Shown piece after piece: positions 1 to 11,516 of a stretch of 64,000 nt of DNA (position 1 is its first letter; each line of letters starts with the position of its first letter). Source of the stretch: Phaseolus vulgaris (Eukaryota > Streptophyta > Magnoliopsida > Fabales > Fabaceae); contig NC_023757.2 in the NCBI RefSeq assembly GCF_000499845.2, forward strand, positions 6,172,118-6,236,117, given 5' to 3'. A program made the position numbers and the translations under genes. Below the pieces are notes generated by a model that searched no databases, was not told where the DNA came from, and saw nothing but the letters and a program-made list of their open reading frames with translations.

Positions 1-910
1 CTTGAGTTTATTGAGACAATTTACAAATAAGAGATAATTGTAAGACATGCAGTTACAAGGTTTGTTACATTTTATTTATCATTACAAAGGTTGTATCAAG
101 AGAAGGGAAGTTTGATAAAAATGTTCAATTCAAATGAATGGAGCAAGAACAAGTTATACAAGGAAGCTAAATAGAAAGAATCTACAAAAATTGTTCTTAT
201 GCCTTCATTTTGGAATCATGTTGTATTTACTCTCAAAGTCATGCCTCTCTTGTTCATGTACTTCGTTTGGTTGATGGAAAGAGAAAAACAGTTATAAGTA
301 ATATATATGAAACAATGGAGAAAACTAAAGAAACAATAATGAAGTCATTTAATAATCATGAAAGTATGTACAAGAATGTATTTACAATCATTGATAATAG
401 ATGGATATGTCAACTTCATCACCCCTTGCATGCAACTAGTTACTTTTTTAATCCAGAGTTCTATTATTTTAATCCGAAAATGGAATATGATTAGTGCAAT
501 GAGTGGTTAGTAGGACAAGTAGATGATGATGATAATGACACTAAGATGGGGAAATGAGTTGGTTTTTGATGATGATCCTACTCTTAATTGGGCAACTGTT
601 TATGAAGCTTCAAGTGTTGTAGAACCAATAATTTACACACAAGAGAAGCAACCAGTAAAAGAAAGCTACCATCAAGTGGTGATAGTATTGTCATTTGCTC
701 TTCTCACCTTTCTAAGAAAGGTCCAACTACAACCTTATCCTTAACAAGGAAGGGCAATGACAAGATTCAAATTGGGGTTGGGAATAAATTGCATGATAGT
801 TCTGAGTTTGAAAAGTTTGACAAGAGTTTCTTTGAAGAGGAAAATGAGGAGGGGTATGTTACATTAGATAATATTGAAGACAAATTATGTTGGGATTGAA
901 GCAGAGTCGT
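1..910 (+). pseudogene. hAT-family transposase relic (partial)
   Basis: Broken translations in several frames resemble the C-terminal half of plant hAT/DUF659-type transposases. Around 50-170 the + strand reads HAVTRFVTFYLSLQRLYQEK followed by KMFNSNEW. Around 300-490 it reads a METMEKTKE-like stretch, then LHHPLHATSYFFNPEF, a very typical hAT signature. At 560-650 comes DDDPTLNWATVYEAS, and at 840-890 an acidic tail. The dimerisation core expected between the last two blocks is missing. Stops and frameshifts separate the blocks, so this is not a working gene. It runs off the left edge. It may lie in an intron of the gene whose last exons are at 1436-1707, which is inference from position and shared strand. 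Confidence 0.7.
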
Positions 911-1435
911 ATAGTTAGAAACATAAGACAACTTCTTTTGTGTTTTGTTGTTATTTGTTTTGAACTTTAAATTTGTGATGTTTTGATTTAATGTAATTGT
1001 TATTTGAATCTTTAGACATAATATAATCTTTAATTATGATTGTCTCTTTTATTATATTTGTATTTTTTAAAGTTATTTATATATACATATATTATATTTC
1101 TTTCAACTGCAATGCTTCTGCCATAACCAGTTATATTTTCATTATAACTCTAAAGGAGTTTTGGGGTCTTCGATATGATCCGATATCGATAACACTGGTT
1201 CCATATTCAGATACCAGGGAGCATCAATGATTGCTACAACTGATTAAGAATGTTTCTGAAAATCGTGTCAATAATTATTAATCCTTTTTTCGTGAGGGCT
1301 ATTTACCCTGTCAAGTAATGCATGGCTTCCAGTTGTCAAATGGTGTTCAATTTTCATGTATTTTTATGCTTGGAGGCGAGATGTATTTCTTCTCGGTGCA
1401 TCAAATTTTTTCCGTGATCTTCCATTGTTTTGTAG

Positions 1436-1707
1436 GATGCAGGCCGGAGAGCCTTTTGGTCTGTAAATGGACCTAGAATAGTACAAATCGGTTATGAAGA
1501 TGAGGAAGATCCAAAGGTGATGGGAGCATACGAGCAACTGGGATCCTTGGTAAACATATGTTCTATAAGTGTTGTCTCTTGATCTCTCTCCTCATCTTTC
1601 GCTGTTAAACATATAGCTAATTATCTGCATATTACATGACTATTTGTTTTGCTCAGTTGGTTCACAGCAGCAGTGCGGAGGAACCATCCAGTGAGACCAC
1701 CGAGTAG
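1436..1707 (+). CDS. 3'-terminal two exons of an unrecognised plant gene
   Basis: Two exons are visible. Exon A is 1436-1549, preceded by a T-rich tract ending in AG and followed by gtaaac; it encodes 38 residues including RRAFWSVNGPRIVQIGYEDE and DPKVMGAYEQLGSL. Exon B is 1657-1707, preceded by gctcag; it encodes LVHSSSAEEPSSETTE and a TAG stop. Both junctions are phase 0, and an acidic Ser/Glu tail before the stop fits a real C-terminus. The 5' part of the gene lies left of the window or is hidden by the hAT relic. I do not recognise the family; an armadillo-repeat type protein is a guess. The AT-rich DNA up to about 1830 is probably 3' UTR. Confidence 0.5.
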
Positions 1708-2469
1708 TTATTTTGTATTTCCATCAATTGATCCAACAGTATCTCTCCATAAGAATATTGTAATAGTTATTTAGTAAGGTTATGAGGTTAGAGTTACCAT
1801 TTTTAGAAATATGTAAATCATGCAGCTCGGAATAGTTGGTCAAATTTATTTACACACACGGCAGAATGAGTGGAAGATTCTCTCTTGATGCACAAGTTCA
1901 GTTTGCATATTCAGTTTCTGTGTTTGGAATTTTGAATTCTTTAAACTGCAGGCAAGATATAAATCCCGTTTCTTATGTAGCCTGTTTTCCATGGGTTATT
2001 ATTAAGCATTCATTTGGTGTGGTTTTCGGTTATCTAAACCTTCCTATTTCCCATGTGAAGTGAGAATTTTTAGAATTCTTAATTTTGGGCGAAATTTAAA
2101 ATTGTAGAAATTTAATTAATTTATTTCTTTGGTAAAATTCTTACATTTTAAAATTAATTTAATAGATAACACAATCAACACCCTTGAAGACCATAATCAA
2201 CATACCTCCGTGACAACTCCTTATCACTTCATCAGGAAATTCATAGATGATGACATCTTCCTATTTCGGTTAAGATGCGTTTATGAGGATTCCAATCCTC
2301 TTCATCTCAGGGCGTTTATGCGTTTCGATATTGTGTTATAAGGGGTCATCTCACCCTCTTGAAGGTCCTCGCTTTGGCAGGTCGGTGGATATTTTCTATT
2401 CATTCTATCCTCCCTTCTTTGATTTGTTCAAGGATATCAACGAGATTCCCCCTAATCTTTTCTTTTAAT

Positions 2470-3720
2470 CTTTTCTTTGGATAAAATGACATAGGAGGTC
2501 AGCTTGTAGCAACTCCTTGATCTTATCATTTAGAGCCAAAAACTACTCTATATTGTGGTTATAATTTTTGTGATATCGACAATATTTTGCTCTGGTATGC
2601 ATGTGGTGGAGTAAGAATTTTCCATGGCGTTGCAATAAGCTTATGATTCTAGGCGTCTTCGAGTATTTGGACACGGTCAGTGTTTAAGGGAATGTAATTG
2701 AAAAAATGTGGGTCTGCATTGTCTCTTTCGATTTTTGCGACTAGATTGCGTGGCAGGGGCAATCTTTATCTAGAAACTTTCCGCCTAAGGTTTCCTCAAT
2801 TCTCACCTGGTTTTGGAACTCCTTGAACTCTTCTAATTACATGAACTTAGTTGCTTTATGCCTAAGTTTATCGATGTTTGATGCAATTTTTTTTCACAGG
2901 TCCCAAGTTTGAGTGCGGTAACCATATGATGCATAACTACTTCTGGTTGAGGTTTCAAATGTTTAGCGCGACTCTCCCAAATCATTAAAGAAAGGATCAA
3001 AGAAATTCGGTCTTTTTTTTTCTAAGGGCTATTAAGGTAAGGTGATATGGTCGGCTAGTAGCAAATTGTGTTCTAAACTTTGCTCCAAGGTATCAAAACA
3101 TAAATTTGGCGGAAGGTGAGTAAACTAACTTAATGCAACTAATTTTAAGGGAGTTGGGAATATTTGTAGAGGATGACATCGTCCGAGGTATACAAGATAA
3201 TTTGCGTGACATACACATCGATATGTTCATCAAATTTTTTTATTCCATTATATTGGTTTAGGGTTGAGCTTTTCTAATTTGGGGGAGTGCAATTTCCATT
3301 ATACCTTTTGTAAAGGGATGTTGGTGAGTTAAGGCGTCTAAAGTGTATGCCCAGGCCAATGGTTAGGATTTGGTGTTTTGGAAGTTGTTGGTGAATGGTT
3401 GGGATATTGGAAAGTTGGATCCCTATGTTTGGTGTCACCATGTAGAGGTATGGTCTCGATCCCTTCTAACTTCTTCCTCATCTTTGCATTTTCAGCTCAA
3501 AGGGCATCCATTTCTTTTGCGCTCTTTCTCTTAGGTGTCTCCATTTCTCTTTGCAACATCATCAATTCCATCTTATCAACGTGGTTGTCGCGAGGTTTTT
3601 TTGTTGCTTGTCGTTTGTCATGTTTCGCATAGTCACCATGTAGCCCGTCAAGGGTTCTTATCCAACCACACAACGAGAACCAAAATATTCTTACAAGGTT
3701 GAAACATCTTTGTAGGACCA
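2470..3720 (-). pseudogene. Decayed Tat-lineage Ty3/gypsy gag fragment
   Basis: Minus-strand translation, in changing frames, follows the gag of the better-preserved element at 28617-33965 block by block. Near 3570-3500 MELMMLQREME with a charged coiled coil matches its gag N-terminus. Near 2960-2890 PEVVMHHMVTALKLG matches its PDVAMHHMLTALRPG. Near 2600-2490 KYCRYHKNYNHN, a stop, then ALNDKIKELLQADLL matches the zinc-knuckle-like block and following helix. Stops and frameshifts are frequent. No LTRs were identified around it. This is an old, inactive copy of a related element. Confidence 0.65.
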
Positions 3721-4107
3721 TTGTCTTTGCTTGGTCAACCCTAATCTCTGTTTTGTATCTTGATCTTGGTTAGTGTCTCCGTCTCGTTCACAATCACTTT
3801 GATGCTCAAGTTAGTAGATATTCAAAGTGTATGGTTATAAAGATTTGTTAAAAAATGTTTTGACTTGATAATAACTTCCTATTTATACTAGTTTTAATGG
3901 ATCCATACTTGTACAATATTCTAATAAAGGTCCAATGGATCATAATCGTAAGACGTGTTTAGGTATAATATATTTGTTTAATTATGCTTAATTATAAAAA
4001 GAGAAGAGAGTATGTGTCAATCAAACACGTCAAGATAGGTTGTGCATGATTGGGATATATGCTGGTCGTTGAAAATATGTCTTTGGTTGACTTAGATGTT
4101 ATCGGTA

Positions 4108-4108
<1 letters not shown>

Positions 4109-4148
<40 letters not shown>
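4109..4148. repeat. (TA)n microsatellite
   Basis: About 20 uninterrupted TA dinucleotides. Such a run is expected to vary in length between accessions. Confidence 0.95.
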
Positions 4149-4150
<2 letters not shown>

Positions 4151-4376
4151 CAAAATATTAAATGTATACCAACAAGATAATTTGTATGATATGTATAACT
4201 GATTTTAAAGAATGGGACGGAAGAGTAAAGAGAAATCTTGATAATTTCGTTTTCTATCTTAGTCAGTGTGATTCAAAACCGGAAATTCAATTTGAAATTA
4301 TGTTTGGTAGTCCTATATTTTTTCTCGTAATTGGCAACTTCAAAGTTTCTCATATTGTATAAGCAAACTATCCTTA

Positions 4377-4385
4377 AATTTTTTA
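4377..4385. repeat. 9-bp target-site duplication, left copy
   Basis: The 9-mer aatttttta immediately precedes the GGCAG terminus of the MULE and is repeated exactly at 10668-10676. Nine bases is the usual duplication length for Mutator-like elements. Confidence 0.9.
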
Positions 4386-4714
4386 GGCAGATTCTCCCTG
4401 CACCCGATTTTTTTAACTAGCACCCAATCATATGTATGAAAAGATCAAATTACCCTTAATAAAATTAAAAAAATACATAAATTGTGATCTGCACCCAATG
4501 TAAGCACCCAACTCTATTGTTGTTCTTCTTCCTTTGTGCGTTTGTGCGTGAAGCAGCAGCTGCAGGGAGACACCGTCAGCCATCGTTCAACACCGTCAGC
4601 CACCTTTGCACTGTTCGTTTGCTTCGCCGTAAGTGAGCTTCATCATCGCAGTTAGAGGGAACCATCGTCGAAGAAGTCAAGGTACCCTTCATCGCCGTTT
4701 TTTATCTGTAGAAT

Positions 4715-4980
4715 AGTGGCTTCTAGATAATTTTATCCGCAGATCAATATTGGCTTTCGGATATTTATATTCGCACTTCACTATGGCTTCCAGATTATTC
4801 TATCCGCACTTCAATATTGGCTTTTGGATATTTTTGTCCGCACTTCAATAGTGGCTTGCGGATATTTTTATCCGTACTTCAATAATGAGTTTTGATATTT
4901 TTGTCAGTAAGATACATTTGACTTGCGGATATTTTTATCCGAAATGTTGTTGTTGTTTTGCGGATATTAATATCTGTATT
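4715..4980. repeat. Left subterminal near-palindromic repeat cluster of the MULE
   Basis: About eight diverged units of roughly 34 bp, each containing a variant of CGGATATTTTTATCCG and usually followed by a 'cacttcaatantggctt'-like linker. The same palindrome recurs at 7019-7125 and 10145-10395 and in the related element at 43832-44409. Subterminal repeats can bind MULE transposases; that role here is inference. Confidence 0.75.
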
Positions 4981-5098
4981 AGTGTCAGGTACTTGGGGCA
5001 CTTGGCTTCTATGAAATTTTTCACAACTGTTTTAGACTACATGTGTTATAATTTTTTTTATATATGTTGGATTGAATGTTACTTTTATGAAATGTAAG

Positions 5099-6876
5099 AT
5101 GGTGCGGACTAGAGGTGGAGGAAGTTCTAATTTGGATCGTGTGCGTCCAACTGCATCGGTTAGAAGAAAACGGGGTGACTCTAGTACTTCAATTCCAAAT
5201 GAACAATTTGAAGATTATATTGAACAAGAAGAAGTTGAAGTTGATGATGAAGGCTATCGAGGAGGGCCATTGGATAAGTCCTTACTTGTTAATTATGAAC
5301 ATCATGTAGCCAAACAGTTGTGGGATGGTTTGGTAAGTAATGAAAAATAACTTTTTGTATTTGTTATGTATTCCAGATTATTGATGATATATGTTGATTA
5401 TTGTAGGATCGTGGTGAGCTAAAGGTCGTTCCACATGGGAGGAAGATAAATAAGTTAGGAGCACCTCATGAGCGCATACAGGCTGCTGTAGAATTGTCTG
5501 GCTTAGGTGGTCTGCTTCATGCTAGTTATGAGAGTTTATACCGAAGACTGTTGTGTGCTTTTGTAGAGAGGTGGCATGCAGAGATAAACAATTTTCATTT
5601 ACCGGTTGGAGAGATGACCATCACTCTTGATGATGTGTCAAATTTGTTACATTTACCCATTGTCAGTCATTTTTACACGCATGAAACCTGAAATTCAGAT
5701 TCGACGAATGATTTATTGGTAGAATCCCTCCGTGTTGACCGTACATTTGCATCTGAAGAAACAAGACACTGCCGGGGAGCTCATGTGCGTCTGAGTTGGT
5801 TAAGAGATGTGTATGAAGACGCATGATTAAGGAGGCAGTGGACTGTGGCTGCCAGAACATACTTACTTCACCTTGTCGGTTGCACTATTTTTGCGGACAA
5901 GAGTGCTACATCAGTCAGTGTGTTTTATCTTGGATTTTTTGTTGATTTGAGGCTTACCGGGGGATATTCTTGGGCAGCAGCTGCCCTAACTCACATGTAT
6001 GAGCAACTAGGAGATTGTAGTTATGCAAACACAAAGCAACTAGTTGGTTATGCAACATTATTGCAGGGGTGAATTTATGACCACTTCCCGTTTATAGGGA
6101 TGAGACGTATGCAAGCATTGTATTCTGAAGATCAACCTCGGTGTAGGCTGTATGATGCTGGAAAAGGTACTTCAATTGTTGTTGTTCGATCATAGTTGGA
6201 TACATTGACACCAGCTTCCATTCGATTTTGTCCATACAACGAGCACATGGAAGAACGTCCATTCGAGTGGATTTTCTTATTCTGTGGTTATTTGAGGCTT
6301 GGAAATTGGACACAGTTGCACATGCCAGAACGTGTTCTGCATTAGTATGGCTATACACAGATCATCCCTCGCAACCCATCTGTACTTGGACATGGTCATC
6401 CGGATACAAATGAAATGGATCGTCGATGGTTACATTTCAATGATTATGTCATACATGACTATGTCATAGCACCTCATCCTAACGCTTGCGTTCAAGAGTA
6501 CATGGCTTGGTTTAGATCTGTATCACATCCATATGTGATTAATACGGATGAGGATGACCGTCCTGTACCGGTACTCTCAGATGCACGTGATCATGAAGCA
6601 GAGCCAAGTCATCCTGAGGAGTCACATCCTGCTCTGGTATGCTTCTAACCTTGTTAACGTATTAATTTGTATTATCTTTCTCTAATAGTATGTCATTCAT
6701 GCTTGTAGGGTATTTGTCGTAGAATTACAGAGACATTGCAACCATTACTTGATCATGGCGATGTCGTGGAGGGCAACCCTGTTTCGGAAGGCATACATGC
6801 AACCATTATGTTAGCACGAGGAGCGACGGATGAAAGAGCTGTTTATGTCAGGAGACATGCACGTAGCAATGATTGA
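5099..6876 (+). pseudogene. Plant mobile domain (PMD/MAIN-like) gene, broken by stops
   Basis: Three exons are inferred from GT-AG sites: 5099-5332 (78 codons), 5407-6636 and 6709-6876 (stop TGA at 6874). The start ATG at 5099 opens MVRTRGGGSSNLDRVRP, a typical beginning for transposon-borne PMD proteins. Exon 2 carries the PMD core: AFVERWHAEINNFHLPVGEM, then TITLDDVSNLLHLPI, later ARTYLLHLVGCTIFADKSAT and YSWAAAALTHMYEQLGD. The reading frame of exon 2 stays continuous over 410 codons but holds five in-frame stops: TGA at 5689, 5824 and 6070, TAG at 6193 and 6343. The absence of frameshifts suggests recent loss by point mutation. Host PMD proteins (MAIN, MAIL1) act in gene expression and transposon silencing; the role of transposon copies is unknown. 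Confidence 0.8.
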
Positions 6877-7018
6877 CAATGTATTAGGATTTCTTTTTAT
6901 GTAATATTTTTATCCATGACAATGTATTTGAACCTTATCTATATGTTTCAATATGAATTTTATAATTGAACCTTATCGGTTTTTGCTTCATGTTACTTCT
7001 GTTTTAGTAGACACCTCA

Positions 7019-7125
7019 CTGGCTTCCGGATATTTTTATTCGTAGACACCTCACACACTTCCGGATATTTTTATCCGTAGACTAAAGTTTGAGTTCTGGA
7101 TATTAATATCCGCAGGCACTTCACT
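7019..7125. repeat. Central near-palindromic repeat cluster of the MULE
   Basis: Three units of CCGGATATTTTTATCCG type, one with TTAAT in the centre, lie between the converging 3' ends of the PMD and mudrA-OTU genes. A location in the middle of the element is unusual for sequences that also occur near both ends. They may form part of the 3' ends of the two genes. Confidence 0.7.
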
Positions 7126-7284
7126 GAATTGCGTAGGGCAGCTCCAAAATCTATTCAACATTGCAAATGTACTGAATACATAACCATTTCAAATGTACTA
7201 AATACATAACCATTGCAAATGTACATTCAATTACGCTAAACATGCATAAACCTAAACATTAAGTATCTATTACAAATGTTATGA

Positions 7285-10119
7285 TTACAAATATTGTCTA
7301 ATGGACATTAGTTGAGTATAAACTTGTATCCGGCTAGTGTAGTATGTTGACCAAGTTTGGGCCGCCGAATAACGATGTGATTCCCACAATATATTCGTAG
7401 GTGGAATTAGACAACCATCTTTGAGCTTGACCTATAAAGGTAATAAATATAAGGTACATAAATCTTAATTTAGCACATAAATCTTGATTGGTTTAGTTTA
7501 TACCTGCACAAAATGATTTCTGTGGACATGCCCAATTGCAATAATTCGGTGATGACGGAAGTTACTTGGTGCTTGGGTTCTTAAAGGAAAAATACTCAAT
7601 GATTGTAACATGGATAAAGAAACAAGAATGACATTATACCGATTTGCAATAACATATCCCATGTCTGGAATTGTCATCCACTTATCTGTTCCTGCCGGCA
7701 AGTACAATTGAGAAACAAAGTTAAATAAAGAAATTCAATGTAAAAATGAAATGGTGTTAGTGGTTGGTACCATAGACATGTGTTCCACTAGAAGTGACTT
7801 CTTCAAGTATTCATATCTATCATCACCACCAAAGAGTTGAACATATTCTTGTCTCCATTCACTTAGTTCTTTTAACAAATTCATTCGAACAACAACCCAT
7901 GACTCATCTCCCATTCCCAATTGGGCAGCAACAACACGGTAGCCACAATGGCCATCAGCCTTAACGTCAACAACATCAACAATATATGGATGATACCCTA
8001 CAGGGAACTGATCAAGGAAACGAATACATTTTGCTGGTACAATTTCTGGTAAGCTTTCTTCATTAGATTTTTTGCTTGCACAACTATCATGTTGTGAGTG
8101 TAAGAAATCCACATGTTCAAAATAAGAAGGGATTCGCTTAGTTGATCTCATGAATTTGGTAGGACGAGACATCTTTACAGCACCTTTTGTTTTCACCTTA
8201 TGATCTGGTGCGTAAATAGATGTCTTCCCTAGAAAGGCAATCTACTGCAATTTACTTTTGATGTTAACCTTACCTGCAACATCCAACTCTTTAAACCGCT
8301 TCACGATGACCTCAAACTCTTTATCAATTGACAACTCAGATGAAGATTGTTCAGTTGCAATGTCTTCAAAGCTTAAACGAGTCCACATCACATGTACTGA
8401 TTTAAGTGGTATGCTACCAACACCAAATGAAGCCAATTGACACGCACAAGGAAGACCATGAGTACATGTAAGACTACATCCACACCTACTTTTATCAAAC
8501 CCCACTGATTTAACCCTATCAAGCACTTCCGAAATAAGGTTCAAAGCATATTTAGACACAAAACCTAACAATTTTTTGTAAGTTGTAACCTTAAACCGAT
8601 GTCCAACCACATGCAAACTCTTTTGGAATGAAGCTTTGATTGCATATGTTGTAAAATAATCATCTTATTCCCCCATCGAATTCTGAAGAACTCTCTTTAG
8701 GCTCCAGTGTGCCGCCTCAACTCTGTTACTTGTTGTGTTTCCTAAGTGCATCACCTTATCTATCCATGCCTTGACAAATTTTTCTTTATGTGGACGTAAC
8801 CATGTATCCATCATATAATCAACAAATATAGGCCATGGAGAACAAACAACTCGAAGAGCATTGACACGATCTTCAAAGGCCTCAACAATATCACAATCCA
8901 CAACAGATCCCCACACTTCCATTACTTGATCCCATGCCTCTCTTGGATGCACAAACATTTTACATTTTGCTTTCACATTTTTATCAATGTGAAACCGACA
9001 GAGCAAATTATAAGCTTCAGGAAACACCATTCTAATTGCCTTCATTAAGGCAACATCTCTATCACATACCACCACCCTAGGGCATGAATCAACTCTAAAA
9101 AACAACCCTTTAAGTCTGTCAAGGGCCCAAAAAAAATTATTTTCCTTTTCTGTTGCTAGTAAACAAATGCAACGGAGAAAGTCAAACCTGTAGACGTAAT
9201 CCCAACAACCTCAAGTAACGACATCCTATAATTTTTTGTCTTGTACATACTATCCATTAATATGACAATATTAAATGAGTTCACCAGTTTTACTGAATCT
9301 GGGTGTGTCCAAAATATATCTTGCACAATATTAGAGACCTCATCACAGCTACACCAATGCACGTACCTGTCTCGCTCTAGTAACAACATCAGTTGTTGCA
9401 TTTCTGTTCTGTGACCTCGTTGTGATCTTCGGTGAACAGTGATTGCATTATAAACCTGCTTAATCGTCGTCACATTCTTCTCATTTCTCTCTTTCATGGT
9501 TAGTAAAATATTTCTTGGCTTCACCAAAGTTTTAGTCATATCCTCAACCATAACCTTTTGCTCTATACTTAACCTTCCAATATACCCACCATTGTCTCTG
9601 GCAAGTCATGATTGTGAGAACCACAAATTAATTCAACCATCCACCCTTGACCACCTTTGACTGGTTTGCCTCGCAATCTGAAAGGACACTCACACTTCCT
9701 ACTTCCAGTTCGACTGACATCTACTTCTTTTTTTATACCATCTGTATTTACCTCCTCTCTCATAACCTAACAATACATAGGTCATCCTTCCTCGTTGGCC
9801 TGTCCATGTATCCGACCTTAATATAACAATAACAAACCCATAACTATAGCCAACACTTCTCGCCCACTCTAACAGCTCATCTCGATCACGGAATACCTAC
9901 AATAACATATGCCAAATTTAAAAATAATTCATAAAAAAAGCATTCACAACCCAACATTGACCATACCTCATTTGTAGAAAATGCCTCACTACATTCATGT
10001 ACCCTGGTTTCATTATCTAATGCGTTATAACTTATTGACTGCTCCAGATCAACATCATCTAATCCATCCCACACATCAATCTCCCTTAAAACTCCCATGT
10101 ATGACTCTGTTGTATCCAT
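7285..10119 (-). pseudogene. mudrA-type MULE transposase fused to an OTU cysteine-protease domain, broken
   Basis: Exon 1 is 10119-9967 (starts MDTTESYMG). Exon 2 begins at 9896 and runs, with breaks, to 7771; further exons are 7691-7504 and 7431-7285. In order: a FAR1-like zinc region (SRKCECPFRLRGKPVKGGQG near 9700, then GSHNHDLPET); the DDE transposase core with D in ILMDSMYK (about 9255), D in VVCDRDVALMKAI (about 9060) and E in SNRVEAAHW (about 8720); a SWIM zinc finger CGCSLTCTHGLPCAC (about 8480); and an OTU domain with catalytic Cys in VKADGHCGYR (about 7950) and His in AIGHVHRNHFVQ (about 7530). The homology requires about three frame changes (near 9725, 9585 and 9180) and passes stops TAA at 8665 and TAG at 8242. 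This is a recently inactivated transposase. Confidence 0.85.
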
Positions 10120-10144
10120 TGGACTGTTGAAAAAAATGAACACT

Positions 10145-10395
10145 TAGCTTCCGGATAAATAAATCCATAACAAAAAAAATATCAACAGTTAGCTTCCGGA
10201 TATATACATCCGGATTGCATAAAATAGTTCTGGATATGTACATCCGTAAGGCAATGATGAACTACGGATATGAACGTCTAGAAGCAACGATCCACACTTC
10301 CGTATATTAATATTCATATTGAAAATTTTGACTTCCGGATATTAATATCCGTAGTAAAAAGAACAGAATTTCGGATTCCGATATCCGGGACCAGC
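10145..10395. repeat. Right subterminal near-palindromic repeat cluster of the MULE
   Basis: Six or seven diverged copies of the CCGGATATTAATATCCG-like unit separated by 15-30 bp. The cluster lies upstream of the transposase start at 10119, so it could also serve as its promoter region, which is inference. Confidence 0.7.
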
Positions 10396-10667
10396 TGAGC
10401 TCGAACAAAAACCAGAAACGACCGAAAATGGATTACTTACCTCATTAACTTGGCAAACGAAGCTTACATTGAATGTCCGTGCACAACAATGAATGTAACC
10501 CCCTCTTTTGCAGCTCAAAGCAAAGCTTCATACAACCATGAACTTCCTCTACCTCACATTCAATGTTTTCAAAAGTGAAGAAGACAAAGACATAGTAGGA
10601 TTTTAAAAAAAAAGTGTCGGGTGCTAGTCACAATTGATCGGGTGCACGGGTGCAGGAAGCAATTGCC

Positions 10668-10676
10668 AATTTTTTA
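10668..10676. repeat. 9-bp target-site duplication, right copy
   Basis: Exact repeat of the 9-mer aatttttta found at 4377-4385, directly outside the GCC terminus of the MULE. Confidence 0.9.
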
Positions 10677-11516
10677 TTCAAGAGATTTCCTCTGAGAAGT
10701 ATGAATCTTGTTTCCATTTAAAAAATTACATTCTTACTTAAACTATAATAGCAATTGGATACAAATATAATCTACTAACATAATAATTTGATAAACATTT
10801 ATAAAATTATAATAAACGAAGAGACGAATTAGAAGTATATAGAACTGTAAAACCCCATACAAAATAATAAAAAATTCAATTAGATACAAACACAAAAATT
10901 GAAACTTACTCCTTCTACTTCCAAAATTTATCACAAAAACCAATTAGATTTATAACATTTTAGGAGGTGAAATGGTGATTTTTCAGTTTTTATAATGTTT
11001 TCCACCATGTGTTTAATTAAATCAGTCATGAAATAATTTCTGTAAAATGATAATGTAAAAAATATTTTTTCATTAATTATAATGAAAGCTAATTTAAAAC
11101 ATGTATCCTATATAGTTTTGTGGTAAGCGAGTTAACTTTAAAAATTACAACTTTACAACTGCATATTTAAGTAAAATTAACTGCTAAACTTTTGCTAACT
11201 TTTATAAAATGGCATAACAAAAAGTCCTTTTTCGTAGTGATTGTTGCTCCTACATCAGTGGTTATTGCGAGAAATTGCTGAGATTGAATAAGAACTTTTT
11301 TGCTAGATCTACACTAACAATTTTATATATCTTATGCCTGTAAGCTGAATATAGAAAATGTCAGAAAGTTTGTCTAAATGGAAAGATAGCCCAGAAGAAC
11401 AAAGCAAGATGATGATGCCATTCCAGTTCTTAAACAAATAAATTACCATTGCATTCAGTTTGTTACAAATTACAGTATATTCAAAAGTTGGGGTTTGTAT
11501 ACAATAGCAGTTCTTC
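10677..11516. other. AT-rich spacer downstream of APO1
   Basis: No coding potential was recognised. The part nearest 11516 should include the 3' UTR of the APO1 gene transcribed on the minus strand. Confidence 0.5.

Larger units (their letters stand above)
4386..10667. mobile_element. Mutator-like element (MULE) with PMD gene and mudrA-OTU gene
   Basis: The element is 6282 bp long and flanked by a perfect 9-bp duplication. Its ends are short imperfect inverted repeats: left GGCAGATTCTCCCTGCACCC, right (read inward on the minus strand) GGCAATTGCTTCCTGCACCC, both followed by further 'GCACCC' repeats. Inside are two convergent genes: a plant-mobile-domain gene on + (5099-6876) and a mudrA transposase with a C-terminal OTU domain on - (10119-7285). 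Three clusters of CGGATATTTTTATCCG-like palindromes lie near the left end, between the genes and near the right end. Both genes are broken, so this copy is probably non-autonomous now. PMD and OTU domains are known passengers of plant transposons; finding both in one bounded element is what stands out. Confidence 0.9.

Noticed and set aside
3378..3632. 84-codon plus-strand frame
   Set aside because: It overlaps the decayed gag on the minus strand and has no family resemblance.
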